DNA of 64,000 nucleotides from Bacillus smithii (lineage in GTDB: Bacteria; Bacillota; Bacilli; Bacillales; DSM-4216). Where the stretch lies: NCBI RefSeq assembly GCF_001050115.1, contig NZ_CP012024.1:1034001-1098000 (forward strand), written 5' to 3'. Each line of letters starts with the position of its first letter. Position 1 is the stretch's first letter. The translations under genes were made by a program, and so were the position numbers. This document shows, piece after piece, positions 36,765 to 44,636 of the stretch. The notes beneath the pieces are model-generated. The model saw nothing but the letters and a program-made list of their open reading frames with translations. It had not been told where the DNA came from and searched no databases.

Positions 36765-37715
36765 ATGAAAAAACCCGTTTATATTATGATTGGATTTTTA
36801 GGAAGCGGAAAGACTACAGTTCTTCTGAATCTAATGGAAGCATGCAAAAAAAGAAATCAAAAACCGGCTATCATTCTGAACGAACTGGGGTCGGTCAATG
36901 TCGAAAGCCATTTATTCGAAGATCAGCGTGTCATTGAAATATTAGACGGATGTATTTGTTGTACCATTCAATCCAATTTTAAAGAAACATTAGATCAGCT
37001 AATGAAAGAACGGGAAACGTTTGATGTTTTATTCATTGAAGGAACAGGAGTAGCAAATCCGATTGAATTAATGGAAGTTCTGTTACAGCCAACATATAGT
37101 AAAGTATTTGACATTTTCTCCATTATTAGCGTCATTGATGCAGGAAACTTTTTATCCCATCTTAGCATTTTCTCCTCGTCTTCAGAGTTAATTCAGCTTC
37201 TGAAAGATCAAGTTCAATGTGCAACTTATATTGTTATGAATAAATTAGACCAAGTGTCTAAAAATAAACTTCATAAAATCGAAGAAAAGCTTCATCAATT
37301 GGTGTCAGAAGAAGTTCCCATTCACTTTACTACTTTTGGAAAAATTCCTATTACTGAAGTATTTATGAAGCGTTTTACGATCAATCATTTGTCTCATGAC
37401 AGAAAAGGTGATGTTCATGAACACGTTCATCATCATGCATTCATTGAAGCAGTGAGAATTGAAAATGTGTCTGCTGCATCTAAAAAAACGTTGGTGAAAT
37501 GGCTGAACTCTCTTCCCGATGAGTTGTATCGCGCCAAAGGAATTGTCAGATTAGAGGGGAAAGAAGATTTCTATCAAGTACAATATTCACCTAAAAACGT
37601 GAGAATGTACTCTATTCGTACAAGAAATCAAAATATGATTCCGAGTATGATTTTCATAGGACATTTCGCTATTCAAAAAATAAAAGAACAGTTTGAACAT
37701 GAGTTCTCTTCATGA
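36765..37715 (+). CDS. COG0523 (CobW-like) GTPase, second zinc chaperone
   Basis: The 316-residue protein is a shorter, divergent relative of YciC. It has Walker A GFLGSGKTT (residues ~9-17), the metal-binding CICC in DGCICCTIQSNF, the switch-like EGTGVANP, guanine-binding NKLD, and a histidine-rich insert HEHVHHHAF near residue 225 that could hold zinc. A CobW C-terminal domain follows (GIVRLEGKEDFYQV). A Zur box lies 100 bases upstream and an AAAAGGAGC site precedes ATG 36765. It probably acts in zinc trafficking with the neighbouring ycgRQ pair, but the client is unknown. Confidence 0.92.
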   Translation: MKKPVYIMIGFLGSGKTTVLLNLMEACKKRNQKPAIILNELGSVNVESHLFEDQRVIEILDGCICCTIQSNFKETLDQLMKERETFDVLFIEGTGVANPIELMEVLLQPTYSKVFDIFSIISVIDAGNFLSHLSIFSSSSELIQLLKDQVQCATYIVMNKLDQVSKNKLHKIEEKLHQLVSEEVPIHFTTFGKIPITEVFMKRFTINHLSHDRKGDVHEHVHHHAFIEAVRIENVSAASKKTLVKWLNSLPDELYRAKGIVRLEGKEDFYQVQYSPKNVRMYSIRTRNQNMIPSMIFIGHFAIQKIKEQFEHEFSS

Positions 37716-37791
37716 CCATAACTTTTTGTCATATAGGAAGAGAAGCTATTTGGAGGTTTCTTTTGCCTAAAAAGGTTTTCTTCTAAATGTC

Positions 37792-37828
37792 GACAAACTC
37801 ATCTTCTCAAGTTGGGTTTGTCTTTTTT
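37792..37828 (+). terminator. Terminator after the COG0523 gene
   Basis: GACAAAC at 37792-37798 pairs with GTTTGTC at 37816-37822, with further pairing inside (CTCAACTTGAG-like), followed by TTTTTT. It may limit readthrough into ycgR-ycgQ. Confidence 0.8.
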
Positions 37829-37946
37829 GAGAGGTGGCAAGGGAAACATTTCCATACACCAATATATAAAATTTAAATGGGTTTTTCCGTCCGTTGAAAT
37901 GGGTTGATCGTTTTGCGTCTTTTGCTCTATTCCTTGGGGAAAAGCT

Positions 37947-38024
37947 ATGTTTGATTTGATAGGGAATCTTCTATTAGTTTCTGTCATTTTTTATCCGATT
38001 TTTCATAGACTATTAAAAAAGTGA
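37947..38024 (+). CDS. Possible 25-residue membrane peptide before ycgR
   Basis: ATG 37947, 8 bases after GGGGA, opens a frame of 25 residues that is hydrophobic in the middle and ends HRLLKK. It stops 23 bases before the ycgR start. It may be a tiny membrane protein, a leader, or chance. Confidence 0.35.
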   Translation: MFDLIGNLLLVSVIFYPIFHRLLKK

Positions 38025-38047
38025 TCAAGATTGGCGGAGGAAAAACA

Positions 38048-39049
38048 ATGATCGTTTCCTATTTGTACACTTTCGTAAGAAATATTATTGGTTTTTTGTT
38101 ATTTATTTGTCTGATCTATTTGTTTATTCATGACCCATCCAAAATCGACATTGCCTTGCCGGATTCTATCAAAAATCAAATGACAATTTTTCTGAGTATT
38201 TTGTTGGAATCCTTTCCTTTTATTCTTATAGGCGTCTGTTTTTCCGCTTTGATACAAATTTTTATTCCTGAAAAGGTCATCCAAAGGATATTTCATAAAC
38301 GAGGACTTTTCATGTTATTGCCGGCTGCACTATTAGGTCTAGTATTTCCAATATGCGAATGTGCCATCATCCCGGTCATTCGGCGATTCATTCAGAAGGG
38401 GATGCCGCCGTATATCGGAGTCACGATTTTAACGGCAGTTCCTATTATAAATCCGATTGTTTTCTTTTCTACCTATTATGCTTTTCAAGGTCAACGAGAA
38501 ATCGTATACCTCCGAATGGGACTGGCTTTTTTCATTTCCATTGTCCTTGGCATTTTGATGTTTATCTGTTTTCGCCGCTACAACCCTATAAGAAATAGGA
38601 GAGAGGTAGTCGTACAAGGGGAGGAAAAGATAGAGGATTATCCTAATAAAGGAAAACAGTTTTTATATCATGCAATAGATGAGTTTTTTGAAACAAGCAA
38701 ATATGTGATCATTGGATCTTTATGCGTCGTCATTTTTCAATCTTTCGTGAAAAGAGATTGGCTGTTATCGTTGAGCCACCATGATCATGCGTCTCCTATT
38801 ATCATGATGGGAATGGCCTATCTTCTCTCTATTTGTTCAGAGTCTGATGCCTTTGTAGCCAAAACGTTTGTGAATACATTTTCTTATAGTTCGATTCTGG
38901 CCTTTTTAGTATTTGGACCGATGTTAGATTTGAAGAATACTCTGATGTTATTTTCTTACTTTAAAACACCGTTTGTTTTGACTCTCATTCTGTTTATGGT
39001 TGCAGTGGTTTATCTTTCCGTTCTTTATTTACAAACAGCGTATTTATAG
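38048..39049 (+). CDS. ycgR: Permease YcgR (DUF318/UPF0718 family)
   Basis: The protein has about 333 residues and eight to ten membrane helices. FPICECAIIPVIRRFIQKGMPP is the family signature: a conserved cysteine within a membrane segment, with a second one in CSESDAFVAK near residue 275. In B. subtilis ycgR and ycgQ belong to the Zur regulon, and the pair is proposed to act in zinc or metallochaperone traffic. The ATG at 38048 has a GGCGGAGG site; the frame's earlier GTG lacks one. ycgQ follows 14 bases later, so both are one transcription unit. Confidence 0.9.
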   Translation: MIVSYLYTFVRNIIGFLLFICLIYLFIHDPSKIDIALPDSIKNQMTIFLSILLESFPFILIGVCFSALIQIFIPEKVIQRIFHKRGLFMLLPAALLGLVFPICECAIIPVIRRFIQKGMPPYIGVTILTAVPIINPIVFFSTYYAFQGQREIVYLRMGLAFFISIVLGILMFICFRRYNPIRNRREVVVQGEEKIEDYPNKGKQFLYHAIDEFFETSKYVIIGSLCVVIFQSFVKRDWLLSLSHHDHASPIIMMGMAYLLSICSESDAFVAKTFVNTFSYSSILAFLVFGPMLDLKNTLMLFSYFKTPFVLTLILFMVAVVYLSVLYLQTAYL

Positions 39050-39063
39050 GGGAGAGAAGGAGC

Positions 39064-39921
39064 TTGAAAAACGTTTTTAGCGAAAGATTTCATGCTTATC
39101 TTCGAGGGCTGATTTTAATAGGATTTGCTTTATTATGGCTGAAATTGTTATTAACCGATCAAATATTGAATTATATTTCTCCCAGAATGTTACCTTTAAT
39201 CTCATGTTCCACCTTATTATTTTTGATTTTAGGCATTATTCAAATTGTACGAAGCACTTCTGATGAGGAGACAAATTATCATTGCCAGTGTGGTATTGAT
39301 CATCAAGAAAATTCTTCGTTTGCCCAAAATATAGGTCTGTATTCCATGATGTTTTTTCCTCTTCTTATAGGATTTGTTTTTTCAAACCATGTTATGGAAA
39401 GCTCCGCTGTGAAGAATAAAGGCATCCAGTATAGCTTGGTGAAGCAAAAAGATGATTCTAAAAATCTTTCCGGCAGCAGCAGTGCCCATTCTGCAAAGAA
39501 CGAGAGTGGGGATTTAAACGGTTCAAACGATGGATCAGCAGGAAAAAGTACAATCGTTGTAAATGATGCCCATTATGTTGACACCCTCAGTATGATCGAT
39601 GAGAACCTGGATCATATGGTAGGGAGAAAAGTGGAAATAACAGGATTTGTGTATCGCGAAGAACAATTTCGTCCCAATCAATTAGTGGTTGCCCGGTTTG
39701 TTGTTTCTTGCTGCATAGCCGATGCTTCTGTCTATGGATTATTGGTAGAGGGAGACAATCTGGCCAAATATAAAAAAGATACATGGGTCAAAGTAACCGG
39801 TATTTTATCTAAAGTGAATTATCAAAATAATATATTGCCTAAGTTAAAGTTAGAAGATATTCACGTTGTTCCTCGACCGAAAAATCCTTATGTTTACGAA
39901 ACATATAAGCAAATTGAATGA
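39064..39921 (+). CDS. ycgQ: YcgQ-like membrane protein (TIGR03943 family)
   Basis: The 285-residue protein has two hydrophobic helices at the N-terminus (~11-30 and ~40-58), a third near residue 95-110, then a large soluble domain outside. FRPNQLVVARFVVSCCIADA holds the paired cysteines that are the family hallmark, and GRKVEITGFVYREEQ suggests an OB-like fold. A low-complexity serine/glycine-rich linker (residues ~140-165) joins membrane and soluble parts. The TTG start at 39064 follows GAAGGAG. It is the partner of YcgR; the pair probably binds or moves a metal. Confidence 0.9.
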   Translation: MKNVFSERFHAYLRGLILIGFALLWLKLLLTDQILNYISPRMLPLISCSTLLFLILGIIQIVRSTSDEETNYHCQCGIDHQENSSFAQNIGLYSMMFFPLLIGFVFSNHVMESSAVKNKGIQYSLVKQKDDSKNLSGSSSAHSAKNESGDLNGSNDGSAGKSTIVVNDAHYVDTLSMIDENLDHMVGRKVEITGFVYREEQFRPNQLVVARFVVSCCIADASVYGLLVEGDNLAKYKKDTWVKVTGILSKVNYQNNILPKLKLEDIHVVPRPKNPYVYETYKQIE

Positions 39922-40431
39922 TTTTTCCATTTCATGGTTGTGTTGGGTTAAAAATCTAATCTGTGTAATACATCATGATAAGACCATTCAGGAGGCGGTT
40001 TGGGCAATAGGTGCGCTGCAGCGAATTTGCTTCCCCGTTGCTATGTCTTATTTTGTTCTTTTTCATGGAATTTTGAATTTTGATATAATGAATCACATCA
40101 TTCCATCTTTTCGATGAGTCCATAAGCACTATTTGTATGAAACGCAGAAATGAAAGTATATCCTCCGAAATTTGTTCATTCTATCAAAATGACTGGACCA
40201 TCTTTTAATCAGGGAAGAGTCATGTAAAAATCGTACTGCACGCAACCCCATTCTTTATTGCTTGCTTCAGGTCGATTCAAGTATAGAGAAAAGAAGAGGG
40301 TTGCGTGTTTTCTTTTTACCGAGATATAGATCCGTTTGAAAATAGATTTTCCGAAAGCAAAGGAAGAAATGCCGCAAAACAGGAACAGCTTCTGGTGACG
40401 GATTGATGACTTTCCTATAGATGAAAGAAAA
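39922..40431. other. Intergenic region between convergent operons
   Basis: This ~510-base gap has one clear hairpin, described separately at 40239. Short open frames here lack ribosome binding sites and conserved motifs, so I see no gene. Confidence 0.45.
40239..40317 (+). terminator. Long-loop terminator-like inverted repeat
   Basis: CACGCAACCC at 40239-40248 pairs perfectly with GGGTTGCGTG at 40298-40307, then TTTTCTTTTT. The 49-base loop is unusual, but arms and T-run fit a terminator. Confidence 0.65.
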
Positions 40432-41958
40432 TTATTTTAAGCCTGTATTGGCTTTGACCGTCACTTCAGCGAATTTTTTGTCATCTCGTTTTGGCGACAA
40501 AACGGTACCTAAATAAGCTCCTAAAAATCCGATTGGCACGGATATGATGGCAGGATTGGTTAATGAAATAAGCGGTTTTCCGACTATAATCGCGGCGCCT
40601 GGTTCCGGAGCGATCACGTTTGGACTTATGATGACGAGTATAAGGGATGAAGCCAGACCGGAAAGCATTCCTGTAATGGCTCCTGCCGTATTAAACTTTT
40701 TCCAGTAAATCGTAAATAGAATGACGGGCAAGTTTGCGCTGGCTGCCACGCAAAATGCTAATGAAACAAGAAAGGCCACATTCATTTTTTGAGCAAATAA
40801 AGCTAAAATGATGGATAATGCAGCGACGGAAATACAAGAATAACGAGCAGCTGACACTTGTTGTTTTTCCGTTATGTTTCCTTTTTTGATAATCTGCCCG
40901 TAAATATCATGTGCAAAAGCGGAAGCCCCCGATAAAACGAGCCCGGCTACAACCGCTAAAATCGTTGCAAAAGCGACGGCAGATACGAAAGACATGAGGA
41001 AGTCTCCGCCCAACACTTGCGCCAGCAACGGAGCGGCCATATTCCCCGCTGCGTTCGCTTGAATGATTTTTTCGGACCCGACAAAGGCAGCGGCGCCGAA
41101 GCCAAGAAAGATGGTCAAAATGTAAAACAATCCCACGACCCATGTGGCCACAGCGACAGAACTGCGGGTCGTTTTTGCGTCCTTTACGGTGAAGAAGCGC
41201 ATTAAAATATGAGGAAGGCCTGCTGTTCCAAGAACTAATGCCAGCGTAATCGAAATCGTATCGATCGGATCTTTATATTTAATTCCAGGATGCAAAAAGT
41301 TTTCGCCATGAGGTGTAGCGTTTTTAACTTCAGTAAACATATTGAACAGATTAAAATGAAATTTCATTAAAACTAAGAAAGAAATAATGACCGTTCCAAG
41401 CATTAACAAGGCGGCTTTGATGATTTGCACCCAGCTTGTGGCGGTCATTCCGCCGAACAGCACGTAAATTGTCATCATGATGCCGACAATTAAAACGGCG
41501 ATCCAATAATCAATGCCGAGCAATAATTGGATGAGTGCTCCCGCTCCGACAAGTTGAGCGATCATATAAAAGATCACAATGGCAATGGTGTTGATGGCCG
41601 CAACTGCGCGGATTTTCTTTTGGTCGAACCTAGCGGTAATCATGTCTGCCAAAGTATATTTTCCAAGGTTTCTCAATGGCTCCGCCACGACGTACAGAAC
41701 AACTAAATAGGCAACAAGATAGCCAATACTGTAGAAAAACCCGTCAAATCCGTTTAAGGCAATCGCTCCGGCAATTCCCAAAAAGGATGCGGCAGACAAG
41801 TAGTCGCCTGCAATCGCCAAACCGTTTTGCCAGCCGTTGAGTCCGCCGCCGGCTGTATAAAACTCGCTAGCTGTTTTGGTTCTCTTCGCTGCCCAGTACG
41901 TAATCACAAGGGTAATGCCTACAATAATAACAAATAAAATAAATGCCGTTATACTCAT
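40432..41958 (-). CDS. Sodium:solute symporter, cation/acetate type (ActP/YwcA-like)
   Basis: This 508-residue SSS-family protein has about 13 helices. Landmarks are TASEFYTAGGGLNGWQNGLA and DYLSAASFLGIAG at the beginning, the sodium-site helix, GTAGLPHILMRFFTV, and GASAFAHDIYG in the middle. This is the ActP subgroup that takes up acetate or similar short carboxylates. The gene overlaps the preceding DUF485 gene by 4 bases, an arrangement also seen for ActP partners and for B. subtilis ywcB-ywcA. A cre site upstream implies repression when glucose is plentiful. Confidence 0.93.
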   Translation of the reverse strand: MSITAFILFVIIVGITLVITYWAAKRTKTASEFYTAGGGLNGWQNGLAIAGDYLSAASFLGIAGAIALNGFDGFFYSIGYLVAYLVVLYVVAEPLRNLGKYTLADMITARFDQKKIRAVAAINTIAIVIFYMIAQLVGAGALIQLLLGIDYWIAVLIVGIMMTIYVLFGGMTATSWVQIIKAALLMLGTVIISFLVLMKFHFNLFNMFTEVKNATPHGENFLHPGIKYKDPIDTISITLALVLGTAGLPHILMRFFTVKDAKTTRSSVAVATWVVGLFYILTIFLGFGAAAFVGSEKIIQANAAGNMAAPLLAQVLGGDFLMSFVSAVAFATILAVVAGLVLSGASAFAHDIYGQIIKKGNITEKQQVSAARYSCISVAALSIILALFAQKMNVAFLVSLAFCVAASANLPVILFTIYWKKFNTAGAITGMLSGLASSLILVIISPNVIAPEPGAAIIVGKPLISLTNPAIISVPIGFLGAYLGTVLSPKRDDKKFAEVTVKANTGLK

Positions 41959-42317
41959 ACGTTACTCCCCTTGTTTTTATATTCTTCCAAAATGTTTCCT
42001 GCCATATCATCGAATTTGTTTGCCTTTTTGACATATACCGTACAAAGCGTCCAAGTCATGATAAATTGTGCAAATGCGAAAATCCAAGCCCAAGAAATAT
42101 CGCCGATGGCATAGTTGTTTAACACTTTAGTGAATGAGGTCAGAAAAGGAAGCGCAAAGTAAAAAACGAGAAAGAATACTGTGAGTGGTACAAGAAGTTT
42201 TCTTTTTGATGAAACAAGATGTTGAAATGGTTCGCTGGCAGCGATTTTTTCGTAGTCGATCGTTGTGCTTTCCAGCGGGGATGATGATTGCAACTCTTTG
42301 TTTTCCATATTCGTCAC
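41955..42317 (-). CDS. DUF485 membrane protein, symporter partner (YwcB/YjcH-like)
   Basis: The 120-residue protein has two membrane helices (about residues 42-65 and 75-97) within the DUF485 domain, seen in FQHLVSSKRKLLVPLTVFFL and the following SWAWIFAFAQFIMTW. DUF485 genes almost always precede an acetate-type symporter, as yjcH precedes actP in E. coli, and may help its assembly or activity. A GGAGTGA-type site precedes the ATG at 42317. It is the first gene of this two-gene operon. Confidence 0.92.
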   Translation of the reverse strand: MTNMENKELQSSSPLESTTIDYEKIAASEPFQHLVSSKRKLLVPLTVFFLVFYFALPFLTSFTKVLNNYAIGDISWAWIFAFAQFIMTWTLCTVYVKKANKFDDMAGNILEEYKNKGSNV

Positions 42318-42339
42318 TCCTTTATAAATGATTCAGTTC

Positions 42340-42353
42340 TGAAATCGCTTACA
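42340..42353. promoter_or_regulatory. cre site (CcpA operator) upstream of the symporter operon
   Basis: TGAAATCGCTTACA matches every defined position of the cre consensus TGWNANCGNTNWCA. It lies 23-36 bases before the DUF485 start codon, so CcpA bound here would block transcription during growth on preferred sugars. Confidence 0.75.
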
Positions 42354-42665
42354 TATATCAGAACCATGAGTTTATTTTAAAAAAACAATGGTCCATACGC
42401 AATATATTTTTAGAAAATTTTGATAATTTAAGTGGGTATTATCATTCTCAGCCGCTATGCTTTAAATTTTCTGGGGCAAGGAGTACTTTAGTAAAATTCG
42501 AAATAAGCACCAACTCATGGATTGGAGAAAAACTCAACGAGGCCTTTTATATGATAAGGAAACCTTTTTGACATTTCTTGTGTGCATCACAAAATAATGA
42601 GGACAAAAAATAAGTATCGATAACCGAAAAGTGGCGAATCATAACCATTAGGGAGGGATACTAAT

Positions 42666-42821
42666 ATGGCTCAAGATGTTCTTTGTGAAGTTCATAATTG
42701 TAAATATTGGAGCAATGGAAACAAATGCAGTGCAGATACTATTTATGTGGTCAGTCACAAAGGAAAACAGGCATCGAGTACTGAAGAAACAGATTGTAAA
42801 ACATTTAGACCAGAAGCTTAA
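42666..42821 (+). CDS. DUF1540 small cysteine-rich protein
   Basis: The 51-residue product has the DUF1540 cysteine pattern: VLCEVHNCKYWSNGNKCSAD followed by a final TDCKTF. The four spaced cysteines suggest a bound metal or disulfides. These peptides are frequent in spore formers and their role is unknown. A GGGAGGG site lies 8 bases before ATG 42666 and a terminator follows directly, so it is an independent short gene. Confidence 0.92.
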   Translation: MAQDVLCEVHNCKYWSNGNKCSADTIYVVSHKGKQASSTEETDCKTFRPEA

Positions 42822-42828
42822 TTCGCTA

Positions 42829-42866
42829 AGGGGTAGCCAATATTTGGTTACCCTTTATTGTTTTTA
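42829..42866 (+). terminator. Terminator of the DUF1540 gene
   Basis: AAGGGGTAGCCAA pairs with TTGGTTACCCTTT around a three-base loop, followed by TTGTTTTT. Confidence 0.88.
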
Positions 42867-43128
42867 GATGATTTACATTCGAATTTGAATCATTCATTTC
42901 TTATTTTATGGCTTTTATCCCATCATATGGAATTCATTTTCTCATTCCATTATTGGAAGAGGACAAGAGTAGGTACTTTGTCATTCAATTCTATTAATGG
43001 ATGAAGGGTTAGAGAGTGAAGCTTGAAAACAACAGAAACTAAGAAAAATTAAAAGATTTAAAACCTTTTTAAATAATATACCCCTTTTTTCTAATTTAGG
43101 AAAAAATTATCATTTTTTCAAAAAGATA

Positions 43129-43191
43129 TTGACTATGATAATCATTATCAATTAAGATAATACTTGCAATCGATAATGAAAATCATTCTCA
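43129..43191 (+). promoter_or_regulatory. Fur-controlled promoter of the siderophore operon
   Basis: A -35 TTGACT at 43129-43134 is followed after 18 bases by TAAGAT at 43153. Between them lies a perfect 15-bp Fur core, TGATAATCATTATCA (43136-43150). A second Fur-like site, GATAATGAAAATCATTCTC (43173-43191), lies downstream. Two Fur sites over one promoter suggest tight iron control of the whole biosynthetic operon. Confidence 0.88.
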
Positions 43192-43259
43192 ATATATGAA
43201 TGGAAACCCCCTCTTTCTGTTATGAATGGAGAATGAGAAAAATAAAGGAGTGGTGAAGG

Positions 43260-44624
43260 ATGAAAGCACCTGTTTTTACACATGTAGGAAATCAAGACCT
43301 ATTGGCGATGCAAGAAAAAAGAGAATCGAATGCCAGGTCATATCCAAGAAGACTCCCTCTTGCGATTAAAAGAGCTGAAGGCATTTATATAACAGATATG
43401 AACGGCAAGCAGTACATTGATTGTTTGGCAGGTGCGGGTACGCTGGCATTGGGTCACAATCATGAAGTGATTCGAGAAGCCATTGAAAAAGTCCTGCAAG
43501 CGTATGTACCATTACATACGCTTGACCTAACCACACCAATTAAAGAAGCCTTTATTGATGAACTATTTGCTTCTTTACCTTCTTCGTTTGCTGAAAAGTC
43601 AAAAATCCATTTTTGTGGACCAACGGGAGCTGATGCAGTCGAAGCTGCTTTGAAACTTGTGAAAACAGCAACGGGAAATCGAACGATATTATCATTCCAA
43701 GGAGGGTATCACGGTTCGACTCATGGAACGTTGAGTATCTCCGGAACGACAAATCCTAAAAAGAAGATTCACGCGCTTGTTCCTGATACTCATTTTCTTC
43801 CGTATCCGTATGCCTATCGCTGCCCGTTTGGCATAGGAGCGGAAGGACACCGTATCAGCAGCACATACATTGAACATTTATTAGACGATCCAGAAAGTGG
43901 AATCGTTTCGCCGGCAGGAATTATTGTGGAAGTGGTTCAAGGAGAGGGAGGTTCGATTCCAGCCCCGATCGAATGGCTCAGAGAACTTCGACGAATCACT
44001 AAAGAACGTAATATTCCTCTTATCATTGATGAAGTGCAAACAGGGATCGGTCGAACGGGAAAAATGTTTGCTTTTGAACATGCAGGAATCGAACCGGACG
44101 TTCTTGTTTTATCCAAAGCCATCGGAGGAAGTTTGCCTTTATCCGTCGTTCTTTATGACAGAAGTCTTGATCAATGGGAGCCAGGGGCCCATATCGGAAC
44201 GTTTCGCGGAAACCAAATGGCAATGGCAACGGGAAAAGCTACTATACAGTTTGTGAAAGAATATCACTTGCCAGAGCATGCTCATGAATTAGGACAATAT
44301 GCCATGGGGCAATTAAAACAAATGCAAAAACAAGTTTCTTCCATCGGTGATGTAAGAGGCAGGGGTCTTATGATCGGGATTGAAATCATTGATCCGACCA
44401 AACAACCAAATACGATCGGAAGTTACCCTGCCCATCCAGAGCTTGCCAAGAAGATTCAGCAAGAATGTTTTAACCGCGGGTTGATTTTGGAAGTTGGGGG
44501 TCGTTTCAGCTCCGTCATTCGACTGTTGCCGCCGTTAATTATTTCAAAAGAACAAATCGGTGATGTGTTGCAGCGCTTTTATGAAGCCGTAATAAATGCT
44601 GAATCTTATTTTGGATTGCGCTAG
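43260..44624 (+). CDS. dat: Diaminobutyrate--2-oxoglutarate aminotransferase (siderophore precursor)
   Basis: The enzyme forms L-2,4-diaminobutyrate from aspartate semialdehyde and an amino donor, the first step to 1,3-diaminopropane. The 454 residues are a class III aminotransferase: CLAGAGTLALGHNH at the start, FCGPTGADAVEAALKLV and GGYHGSTHGTLSIS around the cofactor phosphate, IIDEVQTGIGRTGKMFAFEH, and LSKAIGGSLPLSVV with the lysine that binds pyridoxal phosphate. AAAGGAG precedes ATG 43260. It is gene one of the operon, corresponding to RhbA in rhizobactin 1021 synthesis. Confidence 0.95.
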   Translation: MKAPVFTHVGNQDLLAMQEKRESNARSYPRRLPLAIKRAEGIYITDMNGKQYIDCLAGAGTLALGHNHEVIREAIEKVLQAYVPLHTLDLTTPIKEAFIDELFASLPSSFAEKSKIHFCGPTGADAVEAALKLVKTATGNRTILSFQGGYHGSTHGTLSISGTTNPKKKIHALVPDTHFLPYPYAYRCPFGIGAEGHRISSTYIEHLLDDPESGIVSPAGIIVEVVQGEGGSIPAPIEWLRELRRITKERNIPLIIDEVQTGIGRTGKMFAFEHAGIEPDVLVLSKAIGGSLPLSVVLYDRSLDQWEPGAHIGTFRGNQMAMATGKATIQFVKEYHLPEHAHELGQYAMGQLKQMQKQVSSIGDVRGRGLMIGIEIIDPTKQPNTIGSYPAHPELAKKIQQECFNRGLILEVGGRFSSVIRLLPPLIISKEQIGDVLQRFYEAVINAESYFGLR

Positions 44625-44636
44625 AAGGTGATGGGC

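Noticed and set aside
39866-40117. Frame of 83 residues at the end of ycgQ
   Set aside because: It overlaps ycgQ, has no ribosome binding site and contains no motif.
42420-42470. Possible Fur site near the symporter operon
   Set aside because: Only about one and a half of the three hexamers fit, and there is no iron gene beside it.
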